From the NCBI RefSeq assembly GCF_001999465.1, contig NZ_MQMF01000002.1, forward strand, positions 372,001 to 436,000: a stretch of 64,000 bases of DNA. Reading direction: 5' to 3'. Made by a program: the position numbers and the translations under genes. Of the stretch, positions 34,796 through 43,108 are shown piece by piece (position 1 is the stretch's first letter; the number at the start of each line of letters is the position of its first letter). Source of the DNA: Fictibacillus arsenicus (lineage in GTDB: Bacteria; Bacillota; Bacilli; Bacillales; Fictibacillaceae). The notes under the pieces are model-generated. The model saw nothing but the letters and a program-made list of their open reading frames with translations, was not told the origin of the DNA and did not search any database.

Positions 34796-35835
34796 GAAAG
34801 TATTGGGTAATACAGCGAAAATCATTTTCTTACTTAATTGATAAAAAAACAACATTAGCGATCTTAATTTTAGCCTTAGCAGCGTTCATTTCAATGCTTG
34901 TCAGTATAGGCGTTGGTGAACTGTACATCGCACCATTCGAAGTATTAACAGCATTATTTGGATCAGGTCTTGAAATGAATCAGCTGATCATCACGGAGTT
35001 CAGACTCCCGAGAGTATTGGTCGCCTTTATCGCGGGCGCGTCCCTTGCGCTATCAGGGGCTATCCTCCAAGGAGTAATCAGAAATCCCCTCGCTTCACCC
35101 GACATGATTGGTATTACAGGCGGAGCTGGATTTGCGGCAGTTGCCTTTCTAACCATGTTCAGTGACGATAGCAACAACTTGTTATTAAGTATTAATTATT
35201 TGCCTTTGTTTGCTTTTGCCGGGGCGACAATCGTTGCTTTTTTAATATACGGGTTAGCTTGGAAAGACGGTGTAACACCGATAAGACTCATATTGATCGG
35301 CATTGGGCTGATGGCTCTCTTTCAAGCATTAACAACCTTAATGATGCTTATGGGACCGATCTATCGGGCAAGCCAGGCAACGGTCTGGCTGACAGGAACG
35401 GTTTACGGTACTTCATGGAAAGAAGTAAAGGCGATGCTTCCCTGGTTTTTAGGAATGCTGCCGATTCTCATTTTTCTCGTAAGGCGATTAAACATTCAAG
35501 GATTTGGAGATGACCTTACAACTGGTGCAGGAATTTCGGTTCACCGTGAACGATTTATGCTTTTAATGGTATGTACAGCCTTAGCAGGATCTGCTGTCGC
35601 CTTTGCAGGAGCAATGGGATTTGTCGGATTGATCGGACCGCATATTGCCAGAAGAATCACGGGATCATCATTTGGAGGATTATTCCCTGCCTCAGCTTTA
35701 ATCGGCGGAATTATGGTGGTGTTAGCGGACTTAGCTGGCAGAACTCTTTTCTCACCATTAGAAGTGCCGGCTGGTGTTTTCACAGCAGCAATTGGTGCAC
35801 CGTACTTCATTTATCTTTTATTTAAAAACCAATAA
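34792..35835 (+). CDS. FecCD-family siderophore ABC permease, subunit 2
   Basis: 347 residues, same fold as the preceding subunit (FRLPRVLVAFIAGASLALSG, RNPLASPDMIGITGGAG, GAMGFVGLIGPHIARR). Followed 17 bp later by the ATPase gene. Confidence 0.93.
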   Translation: MRKYWVIQRKSFSYLIDKKTTLAILILALAAFISMLVSIGVGELYIAPFEVLTALFGSGLEMNQLIITEFRLPRVLVAFIAGASLALSGAILQGVIRNPLASPDMIGITGGAGFAAVAFLTMFSDDSNNLLLSINYLPLFAFAGATIVAFLIYGLAWKDGVTPIRLILIGIGLMALFQALTTLMMLMGPIYRASQATVWLTGTVYGTSWKEVKAMLPWFLGMLPILIFLVRRLNIQGFGDDLTTGAGISVHRERFMLLMVCTALAGSAVAFAGAMGFVGLIGPHIARRITGSSFGGLFPASALIGGIMVVLADLAGRTLFSPLEVPAGVFTAAIGAPYFIYLLFKNQ

Positions 35836-35851
35836 CAGGAGTGGATAACAG

Positions 35852-36670
35852 ATGGCTGTATTAACAACCTCAAACCTTACGTTAGCTTATGGAAAAGAAC
35901 CGATCATCGATGGATTAAACCTTCAGATTCCAAAGGGTAAGATCACAGTCTTTATCGGAAGCAACGGATGCGGTAAATCCACCCTGTTACGTTCTATGGC
36001 ACGTCTATTAAATCCGAAATCAGGAAACGTACTATTAAACGGAAAAGACATTGCAAAGCGCTCCACAAAACAAGTAGCAAAAGAGCTTGCGATCCTCCCT
36101 CAGGGACCAGTGGCACCTGAAGGATTGACTGTTCTGCAGCTCGTGAAACAAGGTCGTTTTCCTTATCAGTCATGGCTTCACCAATGGTCTCCAGAAGATG
36201 AAAAAGCAGTAATGAATGCTTTAAGAGCAACAAACCTGCTTCCTTTTATGGAAACACCTGTAGACTCTCTTTCAGGCGGACAGCGCCAGCGTGCTTGGAT
36301 TGCTATGACACTCGCACAAGGCACTGACACAATTCTGCTGGATGAGCCAACTACCTATTTGGATATGACACACCAAGTAGAAATTCTAGACCTTTTATTT
36401 GAGTTAAACGAAAAGGAAAAGCGCACAATAGTGATGGTTCTTCATGATTTGAACTTAGCTTGCAGGTATGCACACCATATTGTAGCGATTCAAGATAAAT
36501 CAGTTTACGCACAAGGTGCACCAGAAGAAATCTTGACGGAACAGTTAGTTGAAGATGTCTTTCAGATGTCCAGTACCGTGATTCCGGATCCGGTATTCGG
36601 AACACCAATGTGTATCCCATACGGAAAGGGGCGAGTTGTACGACATGTCAATACTCCTCAGTACGCCTAA
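35852..36670 (+). CDS. Siderophore ABC transporter ATPase
   Basis: 272 residues: Walker [10 protein letters not shown], signature [17 protein letters not shown], Walker [14 protein letters not shown]-loop VLHDLNLA. FepC/FhuC/YusV type. Overlaps the next gene's start. Confidence 0.94.
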   Translation: MAVLTTSNLTLAYGKEPIIDGLNLQIPKGKITVFIGSNGCGKSTLLRSMARLLNPKSGNVLLNGKDIAKRSTKQVAKELAILPQGPVAPEGLTVLQLVKQGRFPYQSWLHQWSPEDEKAVMNALRATNLLPFMETPVDSLSGGQRQRAWIAMTLAQGTDTILLDEPTTYLDMTHQVEILDLLFELNEKEKRTIVMVLHDLNLACRYAHHIVAIQDKSVYAQGAPEEILTEQLVEDVFQMSSTVIPDPVFGTPMCIPYGKGRVVRHVNTPQYA

Positions 36671-37403
36671 GTCTAACGGATGGACGGCAGATGAAAAAAA
36701 GCATATCAGTTCAAACTACCGATTTTCTTTTCAGGCACCATTCGAGAACGAAGCTGTAATTTCTGCAGGACAGTTATTGAGCGAAGACAATTTGCTGGAT
36801 TTCTTGGATCAAACTGGACCGCGAATTGGCTCTAGTAAGCGTCCCGTTACAGCATCACTATTTTTTAAACGCTATGCTTACTGCAGTCTTACCTCTTCTC
36901 TGTACGGAATGACTATGTTAAATAAATCGTTTGACATGAATATTGAGAACGTATACTTAATCGATCATAACTCTGATGCCATGTGGCTTCCCTCATTCAC
37001 ATTAAAAGATGCTTCTGCACAGCTCTCCTCACAATCAAGAGAAGACTGGCGCTCAAGTGTGATTGAAACTCTTTTTAAAGAAAATATTTCAGTGATGCTT
37101 AACCACGTGGCAAAATCTGCACGTATCTCTAAAGCAACACTTTGGGAAAATGCTTGGATATACATACGCTGGATTTATGAAACATGGCTTAGTGAGGATC
37201 ATTCGGATGAAATGAAACAGCGCATTCAAGAGGACTATGCATTTTTCATGGATGCAGAAGCTTATCATTTTGGATTAACAAAGAATCCATTTCACCGATT
37301 TATGGCTCCTTTAGGCTGTGGACCAACGAAAATCCGGAAAACGTGCTGCCTTTATTACAAAACTGAAAACGGGACTTGCTGTTCAACTTGTCCTAAGAGA
37401 TAA
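36645..37403 (+). CDS. FhuF-like ferric-siderophore reductase
   Basis: About 252 residues. The C-terminal motif [19 protein letters not shown] gives the CC-x(n)-C-x2-C pattern of the FhuF [2Fe-2S] domain, which reduces Fe3+ from the imported complex in the cytosol. The start overlaps the ATPase gene by about 26 bp. ATG at 36645 is chosen; TTG at 36636, nearer the GGGG site, is possible. Same Fur-controlled transcript as the permease genes. Confidence 0.85.
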   Translation: MSILLSTPKSNGWTADEKKHISSNYRFSFQAPFENEAVISAGQLLSEDNLLDFLDQTGPRIGSSKRPVTASLFFKRYAYCSLTSSLYGMTMLNKSFDMNIENVYLIDHNSDAMWLPSFTLKDASAQLSSQSREDWRSSVIETLFKENISVMLNHVAKSARISKATLWENAWIYIRWIYETWLSEDHSDEMKQRIQEDYAFFMDAEAYHFGLTKNPFHRFMAPLGCGPTKIRKTCCLYYKTENGTCCSTCPKR

Positions 37404-37432
37404 AACCAGGATGAAAGATATCCTGGTTTTTT
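37402..37432 (+). terminator. Terminator of the siderophore uptake operon
   Basis: Stem AAAACCAGGA/TCCTGGTTTT with T-rich tail. Confidence 0.9.
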
Positions 37433-37490
37433 GTTTTTTCTTAATTAATTCCGGGTACTTTAGTAAAGAAAAGATGATTGGAGGCGTTTG

Positions 37491-37778
37491 ATGATGATGT
37501 GGTTATTTCTATTTTTAGCAGCCTGTGCAGGTGTTGCTGTTTTCTTTTTGATTCCAGGGTTCAAAGCAATAAAGGAATCCATGACTACGGTTCAACAAAT
37601 GAAAAGTACAGGAGATAGTATCACTGCCCGTATGAACGATGTAAAAACACAGCAGCAGCTTCTGCAGGAGAAAAAGGATTATCTTCGTTATGATCTTTAT
37701 CAGAAAAAGAACAGCTTTTTGGCAGTAAAAGAAGGATTTGCTGAAGTAAAAGATACCATTCACAAAATAAAAAACTAG
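37491..37778 (+). CDS. Single-span membrane protein with coiled coil, unknown
   Basis: 95 residues; ATG at 37491, 6 nt after GGAGG. One N-terminal membrane helix (about 3-23), then a helical amphipathic region (about 30-90) rich in Gln, Lys and Glu. Resembles DUF948/YtxH-style small membrane proteins in layout only. Followed 6 bp later by the next gene, so likely an operon. Confidence 0.7.
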   Translation: MMMWLFLFLAACAGVAVFFLIPGFKAIKESMTTVQQMKSTGDSITARMNDVKTQQQLLQEKKDYLRYDLYQKKNSFLAVKEGFAEVKDTIHKIKN

Positions 37779-37784
37779 AGGATC

Positions 37785-38519
37785 GTGACAGTATTGCGTA
37801 TTCATACATTTGTGCTGGCAGCCATAGAAACCCCACAGGACGAAGTAATTGACTCGTTGGTTCAAGAAAAACTCTCGGATTATGAGTTTAATAAAAAAGA
37901 CTTATTTACCGCCTACTCCCTTTCTTCCGGGGAAAGATTATTTAAAGATCAGAACGATCAATGGTATGCTGCAGCTTATACTGTAAAAGATTCTTTGCAT
38001 AACGTTAAATATGGGAGACAAACATTCCGCCCACCGTATAAGAAGATTCCTGATGAAGAGCTTTCGTTCGTAGAGATATTGGAAAAGAATGATTGGGTAC
38101 CCATGAATGCTCATTATGATAAAGCATTGTGCCATGTAATTGTAGAAGTTGATAAACTCGAGGAAATCCCTTTAGAGGTGCAGTCCCGTTTAGCCCATGC
38201 GGATGGAGATGATGACCCTCAAGTAGCTCATTCACTGCATTTTATTGAATCTAAACTTGATGGCAAGCGCTCTCGTTTTATCTCTGGCTGGGAATCTCAC
38301 TCTTTTGCTACGATTACAGAGAGCAGGGATTTTGCTGATGATATTTTAATGCCCATTTCATCTTGGCTGTATTTATTATATTTTTCTTATTTTCTCGATC
38401 ACAATGGTACCATTCCTTCCGATCAGATGATGCCGCGTCTCCTCGGAAACTTATGGGCTTCAACCATGAAAGAACTGCCATACAACAAAGAACTTATACA
38501 AATTCAACCACTTTCTTAA
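37785..38519 (+). CDS. Hypothetical protein, 244 residues
   Basis: GTG at 37785 right after GAGG. Soluble; contains FRPPYKKIPDEELSFVEIL and HFIESKLDGKRSRFISGWESHSF. No motif recognised. Second gene of a two-gene unit; ends at a bidirectional terminator. Confidence 0.65.
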   Translation: MTVLRIHTFVLAAIETPQDEVIDSLVQEKLSDYEFNKKDLFTAYSLSSGERLFKDQNDQWYAAAYTVKDSLHNVKYGRQTFRPPYKKIPDEELSFVEILEKNDWVPMNAHYDKALCHVIVEVDKLEEIPLEVQSRLAHADGDDDPQVAHSLHFIESKLDGKRSRFISGWESHSFATITESRDFADDILMPISSWLYLLYFSYFLDHNGTIPSDQMMPRLLGNLWASTMKELPYNKELIQIQPLS

Positions 38520-38525
38520 ATTAGC

Positions 38526-38562
38526 AAAAAGCCCTCCAACTCAAAGATTGGAGGGCTTTATC
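38526..38562. terminator. Bidirectional terminator
   Basis: Stem AAAGCCCTCCAA/TTGGAGGGCTTT between converging genes. Confidence 0.9.
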
Positions 38563-38564
38563 TT

Positions 38565-38927
38565 TTATTCAACTACAAGCGTTGAAACCATATCTGCATG
38601 TCCGTTTCCGCATGGAATGCTGCAGCGAAGTGTATATTCACCTGGCTTTAAGTTAACAACATCAGATGATCCACCTGCGATGTTTACATCTTCACCTTCA
38701 ATCATAAGGGCATGATTCCCGTCAACGTTTTCTAGTTTTAGAGCAACATCTTTATTCGCAGGAATTTTATATTCTTTTTGATCAAACTCAAAGTTCTTAG
38801 CTTCGATCGTTACAGTTTCTTCTGCTTTTTTAGAACCTTCTTCTTTATCTTTACCTCCACCGCAAGCTGCCAAGATACCGATAGCTAGTATTGCGATTGC
38901 CGCAAGCCACAATGATTTTTTCAACAT
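38565..38927 (-). CDS. CuA-type cupredoxin lipoprotein
   Basis: 120 residues: lipobox ILAACG, then a single cupredoxin domain ending CSIPCGNGHADM, which is C-x3-C-x3-H-x2-M, the binuclear CuA loop of cytochrome oxidase subunit II; NHALMIEG upstream supplies the other His. It lacks the COX2 membrane helices and stands alone, so it is a free, membrane-tethered copper/electron-transfer domain, possibly for oxidase assembly or copper handling (inference). AAGGAGG 7 nt before ATG. Confidence 0.85.
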   Translation of the reverse strand: MLKKSLWLAAIAILAIGILAACGGGKDKEEGSKKAEETVTIEAKNFEFDQKEYKIPANKDVALKLENVDGNHALMIEGEDVNIAGGSSDVVNLKPGEYTLRCSIPCGNGHADMVSTLVVE

Positions 38928-39014
38928 CTGAACTGCCTCCTTGATTCTTTCTAATGTAATTATAACCCTATTTTAGTGCATCTAGTATGGAGAATCTGTG
39001 ACAGATGTCACAAA

Positions 39015-39042
39015 GAAAAAAGCCCGGTGATAATCACCAGAC
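39015..39042 (-). terminator. Terminator of the redoxin selenoprotein gene
   Basis: Stem TCTGGTGA/TCACCGGG-type with T6 on the minus strand; overlaps the stop. Confidence 0.75.
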
Positions 39043-39557
39043 TACTTTTCTATCTTTTTATATTCTTCATGAATTTCCTTCGACGTCTGGTCTATCTGCT
39101 CTCCCCAGTGGTCGTTTACTTTTGTGAATATGACTTTCCCTTTTTTATCGACTAATGCATAGCCGCGTTTTGCTACGCCTTCACCTTTCATATCCAGATG
39201 GTTGATCAGTTTAAATTCAGGATCGGACAAAAACGGGAAAGGCGGCTGCATTTCTTGGTGAAGTGCTGACAAATGTTCAACCGTATCAGAACTCACTGCA
39301 TACATGTTAACATCCATATCTTCAAACTTATTTACATTCTCTTTCAGCTGAACCAGCTGAGCTTGACAGAGTCCTCAGCCAGCTGTTGTAAATAAGAAAA
39401 TTAATGACGGTTTGTCTGAAGGAAAAACGGCTACCGGTTCACCGTTCTGATTTTCCAGTTTCGCTTCTTTCAGCTTAGAGTCATTCCCGCAGCCTGCCGC
39501 TGCCAGTGTTAAAATTACTGCCAAACAGATCACAACTAATTTATGTATCTTTTTCAA
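39042..39557 (-). CDS. Thioredoxin-fold (AhpC/TSA-type) lipoprotein with UGA-encoded selenocysteine
   Basis: 171 residues when TGA at 39375-39377 is read as Sec61. TTG start at 39557 after GGAG. Lipobox LAAAGC (C23). The text around the UGA, FLFTTAG-U-GLCQAQLVQL, is a U-x2-C redox site at the expected end of strand 1; the frame continues 97 more codons with typical redoxin content (MYAVSSDT, FPFLSDPEFKL, YALVDKKGKVIF) and stops in a terminator. A membrane-tethered peroxidase or thiol reductase on the outer face is likely. A SECIS-like hairpin follows. Divergent from the nuclease lipoprotein gene. Confidence 0.9.
39344..39360 (-). promoter_or_regulatory. Bacterial SECIS-like hairpin of the redoxin selenoprotein
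   Basis: Stem TCAGCTG/CAGCTGA, 7 bp, apical loop GTT with G first; loop begins 21 nt after the UGA. An outer CTCT/AGAG pairing can extend it. Confidence 0.8.
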
Positions 39558-39691
39558 GGCAATCTCCTTTCTTGAATACCGCCACTTTTTTCATATAATG
39601 TGATATTCTATAATTTCTTCAATCTATCTTTTATTATAATAGATACAGATAACTCATATACAATAAATCGGCTTATTAAAGGATGATACAT

Positions 39692-40411
39692 ATGAAATTT
39701 AGCTTTAAAGTTTGGCTGATCCTCTCTTCAATTCTCTTGATTCTCGCAGGATGCAGCCTTTTGCAATCGTCTGAAAAAAATAGAATTCCCGTTCAAGTTC
39801 TAGACGTAGTGGATGGTGACACGATAAAAGTAGAGGTTGATGGCAAAAGTGAAACCGTTCGATTTTTACTAGTGGACACCCCAGAGAGTGTCCATCCAAA
39901 TAAACCCGTTCAGCCTTTCAGTAAAGAAGCGAGCAAACATACTGAGGAAATGCTGAGTGGATCGGATGTTGAACTCGAGCTAGGAATCGGTGAACGTGAC
40001 AAGTATGGACGACTTTTAGCATACGTGTATGCAGATGGAGAAAGTGTTCAGAAATCACTGCTTGAAAAAGGATTAGCTCGAGTTGCATATGTTTTTGAGC
40101 CAAACACAAAATATGTGGATGACTACGAGAAGATTCAAAAGCAAGCTCAGCAAGAAGGGATTGGCATTTGGAGTTTAGAGGACTATTCACAGGAGGATGG
40201 TTATATTTCTGAAGAAACATCTAAAGAAGCAGATGATCCCATTGAGGAGGCTGCTGACTCAAAATGTACGATTAAAGGAAATATTAATTCTTCAGGAGAA
40301 AAAATCTATCATGTTGAAAGCGGAAGATATTATAAAATTACTAAACCAGAAGAATGGTTCTGCACCGAGCAAGAAGCAATAGATGCTGGATTTCGGAAGT
40401 CTCAGCAATAA
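39692..40411 (+). CDS. Thermonuclease (SNase)-family lipoprotein
   Basis: 239 residues from ATG at 39692 (AAAGGAT ribosome site). Lipobox ILAGCS. SNase fold about 30-155: VVDGDTIKV, VRFLLVDTPES (Arg and Asp), ERDKYGRLLAYV (Glu, Arg) give the Ca2+ and catalytic residues. A C-terminal module (about 190-235) has CTIKGNINSSGEKIYHV and WFCTEQEAIDAGFRKS, as in B. subtilis YncB-type nucleases. Surface-tethered DNA/RNA degradation. Confidence 0.92.
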   Translation: MKFSFKVWLILSSILLILAGCSLLQSSEKNRIPVQVLDVVDGDTIKVEVDGKSETVRFLLVDTPESVHPNKPVQPFSKEASKHTEEMLSGSDVELELGIGERDKYGRLLAYVYADGESVQKSLLEKGLARVAYVFEPNTKYVDDYEKIQKQAQQEGIGIWSLEDYSQEDGYISEETSKEADDPIEEAADSKCTIKGNINSSGEKIYHVESGRYYKITKPEEWFCTEQEAIDAGFRKSQQ

Positions 40412-40415
40412 TAGT

Positions 40416-40453
40416 AAAACCGCTGTCAGGCGTAGTACCTGACAGCGGTTTTT
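40416..40453. terminator. Bidirectional terminator
   Basis: Stem AAAACCGCTGTCAGG/CCTGACAGCGGTTTT, 15 bp; shared by the nuclease and the HesB-like gene. Confidence 0.93.
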
Positions 40454-40457
40454 GTTT

Positions 40458-40745
40458 TTAGCAGCATTCATCCTGCCCGACCATTATTAATCCAGAACCT
40501 TGCTGAGAATCTTCAAAATCAAGTTTTAATGCAGTTGTCTGATCTTTAATTCTCTGGTCAAAGGCAACACGAATTCCGTTAATTTCTTCTATAACATCTG
40601 AGTTTTCCGGCTCATCCAGAGCCAGGCCAAGCTTTGGACCTCCTCAGCCCATACCTGCGAAATAAACTCGGATTCCGTTTGCGTTATTCATTTCAAGCAC
40701 TTCTTCAATATACTTTTTTGCGCTTAATGTAATTTCCACAACCAT
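40458..40745 (-). CDS. HesB/IscA-like selenoprotein
   Basis: 95 residues from ATG at 40745 (GTG at 40739, better spaced after GAGGTG, would give 93). Start ITLSAKKYIEEVLEMNN, then IRVYFAGMG-U-GGPKLGLALDEP: TGA at 40644-40646 is Sec34, at the first conserved Cys of the HesB/IscA core. The frame continues 61 codons through VIEEINGIRVAFDQ to QDECC and TAA. HesB-like selenoproteins with GxGUGG are a described family. No iron-sulfur genes are adjacent. Reading only from ATG to stop breaks the gene into pieces too short for routine calling. Confidence 0.9.
40607..40625 (-). promoter_or_regulatory. Bacterial SECIS-like hairpin of the HesB-like selenoprotein
   Basis: Stem CTGGCTC/GAGCCGG (one T-G pair), apical loop TGGAT with G second; loop begins 25 nt after the UGA. 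Confidence 0.8.
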
Positions 40746-40967
40746 CACCTCTTCATGTGTAGTATATCGTATTTTTGCCTAAATCGTGAAGAAAATGCTT
40801 GTCCTAAGCGGGAATTTCATTCAAATAATCAGGAAAAGCCGCTCTCATTAGTGGAAGTTCCTAATGTGAAGCGGCAGTGTTCTTTTTTATGAGTCTTCGT
40901 GTAGATTTATGAGCCTTGGTCGCGAATGTCCGCCCCAAACAAACAAAATAAGCTAAAGTGTATTTGA

Positions 40968-41171
40968 CTAGGGTCTGTCCCCGGGACTGTCCCCCCTCAG
41001 CTGTTTGAGCACCTGCTCGATGTCGCCGCTGTTAAAACCGCAGTTCCGCATCGCTTCCGAGACTTTTGCTGTCATATTTGATCTTTCATTATGAGCTTTA
41101 ATCCGCAACAAAAGTTCGTTTACTTTTGCTGCATTATAGGTTTCATGATAATTTTTAATAAAAGTATCCAT
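40968..41171 (-). CDS. Small hypothetical protein, 67 residues
   Basis: ATG at 41171 after AAAGGAGGGAAGG; the in-frame extension to 41255 has no ribosome site. Helical, basic (MDTFIKNYHETYNAAKV, MTAKVSEAMRNCGFNS). The last eight codons (DSPGDRP region) run into a GGGACAGTCCC-type palindromic repeat, so the C-terminus may have been replaced by repeat sequence. Confidence 0.6.
   Translation of the reverse strand: MDTFIKNYHETYNAAKVNELLLRIKAHNERSNMTAKVSEAMRNCGFNSGDIEQVLKQLRGDSPGDRP
40970..40996. repeat. GGGACAGTCCC-type palindromic repeat
   Basis: Motifs CTGTCCCCGGGACTGTCCCC in tandem palindromic arrangement; similar short elements are scattered through Firmicute genomes. Confidence 0.5.
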
Positions 41172-41253
41172 ATCCCTTCCCTCCTTTAGAAATTTTTTCG
41201 CAGTAGGGATATATATGATTTGGACGAATTTGCTTAGAATATGTCCTTTAAAC

Positions 41254-41283
41254 AAAATAAAACCCGCTTTTATTAAGCGGGCT
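41254..41283 (-). terminator. Terminator of the DedA gene
   Basis: Stem AGCCCGCTT/AAGCGGGTT with a T-rich tail on the minus strand. Confidence 0.88.
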
Positions 41284-41300
41284 CATTCAATATCATATTC

Positions 41301-41885
41301 TTATTTCTTTTTCACTTTATACAAGATAAACAGGAAGATGATCACGACTGCTGCGATCATAATTCCTCTTGTGTATGGGGCAGCGATTGTTTTGATGTCT
41401 TCCCAGTTGCTTCCAAGTCTGCTTCCTAATTCGATAAAAAAGATCGACCATGGAATAACGGCAAGTGTTGTAAATAAGGTGAACTTCGCAAATGACATTT
41501 TTGCAATGCCGGCTGGAATACTGATCGCATGTCTTACAACCGGAATAAATCGAGCAAAGAAGATAACACCAGTACCATATTTATTGAACCATTTTTCTGA
41601 AAGGTCAATTTGCTTTTTAGAGATTAGAATATACCTACCGTACTTTTCTAAAAATGGCCGTCCTCCATAATAGCCCATCCAATATAAGAACAGCTGTGCC
41701 AGTGTTCCGCCAATTGTTCCGGCAATAACAGCCAAGGTGAAATTCAGATGTCCTTTGGCAACCATGTACCCGCCGTAAGACAGAACAAGTTCACTCGGAA
41801 TGACCTCAATCATTAATCCAAGTGCAATTCCTAAATGACCTAAACTCATAATCCATTCAAGCAGTGAAATCACTAATTCCTTCAT
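41301..41885 (-). CDS. DedA-family membrane protein
   Basis: 194 residues with EVIPSELVLSYGGYMVAKG, the VTT-domain core, and FFARFIPVVRHAISIPAGIAKM (the F-RF-P-R-G motif). DedA proteins flip undecaprenyl phosphate or phospholipids and affect proton-motive force. ATG after AAGGAG. A more distant relative is at 6429. Confidence 0.9.
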   Translation of the reverse strand: MKELVISLLEWIMSLGHLGIALGLMIEVIPSELVLSYGGYMVAKGHLNFTLAVIAGTIGGTLAQLFLYWMGYYGGRPFLEKYGRYILISKKQIDLSEKWFNKYGTGVIFFARFIPVVRHAISIPAGIAKMSFAKFTLFTTLAVIPWSIFFIELGSRLGSNWEDIKTIAAPYTRGIMIAAVVIIFLFILYKVKKK

Positions 41886-41905
41886 TGTATCTCCTTAACC
41901 TCTAC

Positions 41906-42253
41906 TTATATTTTTGCTGCTGCCAAAAAGCCTGTCCAAGCAGCTATCAATCCTAATGTGTATGTCAGAACTAAATAAAGAAGAACTTTTCTTTTATCTT
42001 TTTTATAAAGGGTAACAATCTCAAACTGAAGTGTCGAGAATGTCGTGAGAGCTCCTAGAAAACCGGCTGCGTACAGTGAATCTAGTATGTCCCGCCCTTC
42101 ATTTGTAACATACCAGCCTAACAAGAACGATCCGAAAATATTAACATAAAACGTTCCCCAAGGAAATTCTCTATTTAATCGCTGACTCACAAAGTATCGA
42201 GCGAGTGCTCCTGCTGCACCACCGGCAGCAACAGCAATAGAGCTTAAAATCAT
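41906..42253 (-). CDS. crcB: CrcB/FluC fluoride channel, subunit 2
   Basis: 115 residues, four helices, GGAAGALARYFVSQ start, NIFGSFLLGW (pore Asn), GFLGALTTFSTLQFE (Phe box and Na+ site TTFS). The second of a pair; its ATG overlaps the stop of the first by 4 bp. The pair could form a heterodimer, as two-gene crcB loci are thought to do. Confidence 0.92.
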   Translation of the reverse strand: MILSSIAVAAGGAAGALARYFVSQRLNREFPWGTFYVNIFGSFLLGWYVTNEGRDILDSLYAAGFLGALTTFSTLQFEIVTLYKKDKRKVLLYLVLTYTLGLIAAWTGFLAAAKI

Positions 42254-42639
42254 TGTTCAGCACCTTCTTTCCTTAGAAGTACTGAACCGTATTTCATCCC
42301 AAGCAGCACCGCTCCAATACCCATTGCAGCACTAATCAAGAAATACTGGATAGCTACCGAATAAAGTCCATGATCTATAAGCAGAACAATCTCTGCATTA
42401 AAGGTTGAAAATGTAGTAAAAGATCCTAAAAATCCGGTTTGGATCCCTAAGACGAGTGTTTTATTTTTTACCAGCTGAGATCCGTGAACAATGAACCATC
42501 CTAGAATAAAACTGCCGATGAGATTTATCATCAAGGTGGGGAATGGAAATTGCGCATGGGGCTGATAAAGAAGAATACCGATCCAAAACCGGAGAACAGC
42601 TCCAATCATACCACCGGCTGCTATAGCTGCGATTTTCAC
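42250..42639 (-). CDS. crcB: CrcB/FluC fluoride channel, subunit 1
   Basis: 129 residues from GTG at 42639, 11 nt after AGGAGG; the reading upstream to 42666 overlaps a terminator and the ribosome site. Motifs GGMIGAVLRFWIG, NLIGSFILGW, GFLGSFTTFSTFNAE. Exports fluoride. I see no crcB-motif fluoride riboswitch before it; the nearest upstream gene (CBS protein) is separated by a terminator. Confidence 0.9.
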   Translation of the reverse strand: MKIAAIAAGGMIGAVLRFWIGILLYQPHAQFPFPTLMINLIGSFILGWFIVHGSQLVKNKTLVLGIQTGFLGSFTTFSTFNAEIVLLIDHGLYSVAIQYFLISAAMGIGAVLLGMKYGSVLLRKEGAEQ

Positions 42640-42663
42640 CCTATAAAATTCCTCCTGTATGTA

Positions 42664-42696
42664 CAAAAAGATTAAGACACATGCCTTAATCTTTTG
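42664..42696 (-). terminator. Terminator between the CBS gene and the crcB pair
   Basis: Stem AAAAGATTAAG/CTTAATCTTTT followed by a short T run on the minus strand. Confidence 0.75.
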
Positions 42697-43108
42697 TCAG
42701 TTCTTTTTTCCAAATTAAATTTGAACAATACTTGATGATATCTCTTCTTCTTATGATACCGATGAAATGACCATCATCATCGGTAACAGGAATAAAGTTC
42801 TGGTCAGTAGACAAAGTAATAAGGTCTTCCATATTTGAGTTGATTGATACAGATATGTTATTTATACGCTGCGGCACATCAGTTAACTTTGTCTTTAAAA
42901 CTTCATCATAACCTTTTTCGAATGCTTCCCTAAGCTTCCATAGAAGATCGCCTTCAGTCAGCGTTCCAATATAGCGTCCTTCTTCTGATACAAGCGGCAC
43001 TGAAGTATACTTGTGATAAGATAACTTCTCTAATGCCTGCCTCATAGTTGCTTCAGGGTTCAAGTACTTCACTTCATCTTTCGGCAACAAATAAAAAGCA
43101 ATATTCAT
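42686..43108 (-). CDS. CBS-domain pair protein
   Basis: 140 residues; two CBS motifs: TMRQALEKLSYHKYTSVPLV...GTLTEGDLLWKL and SMEDLITLSTDQNFIPVTDDDGHFIGIIRRRDIIKY (first with NS-N before it). A stand-alone Bateman module that binds adenine nucleotides or a cyclic dinucleotide. ATG after AAAAAGGAGAG. Confidence 0.87.
   Translation of the reverse strand: MNIAFYLLPKDEVKYLNPEATMRQALEKLSYHKYTSVPLVSEEGRYIGTLTEGDLLWKLREAFEKGYDEVLKTKLTDVPQRINNISVSINSNMEDLITLSTDQNFIPVTDDDGHFIGIIRRRDIIKYCSNLIWKKELTKD

Noticed and set aside
36351-36620. Antisense ORFs within the siderophore and ABC genes
   Set aside because: They are shadows of strongly coding frames, without ribosome sites.
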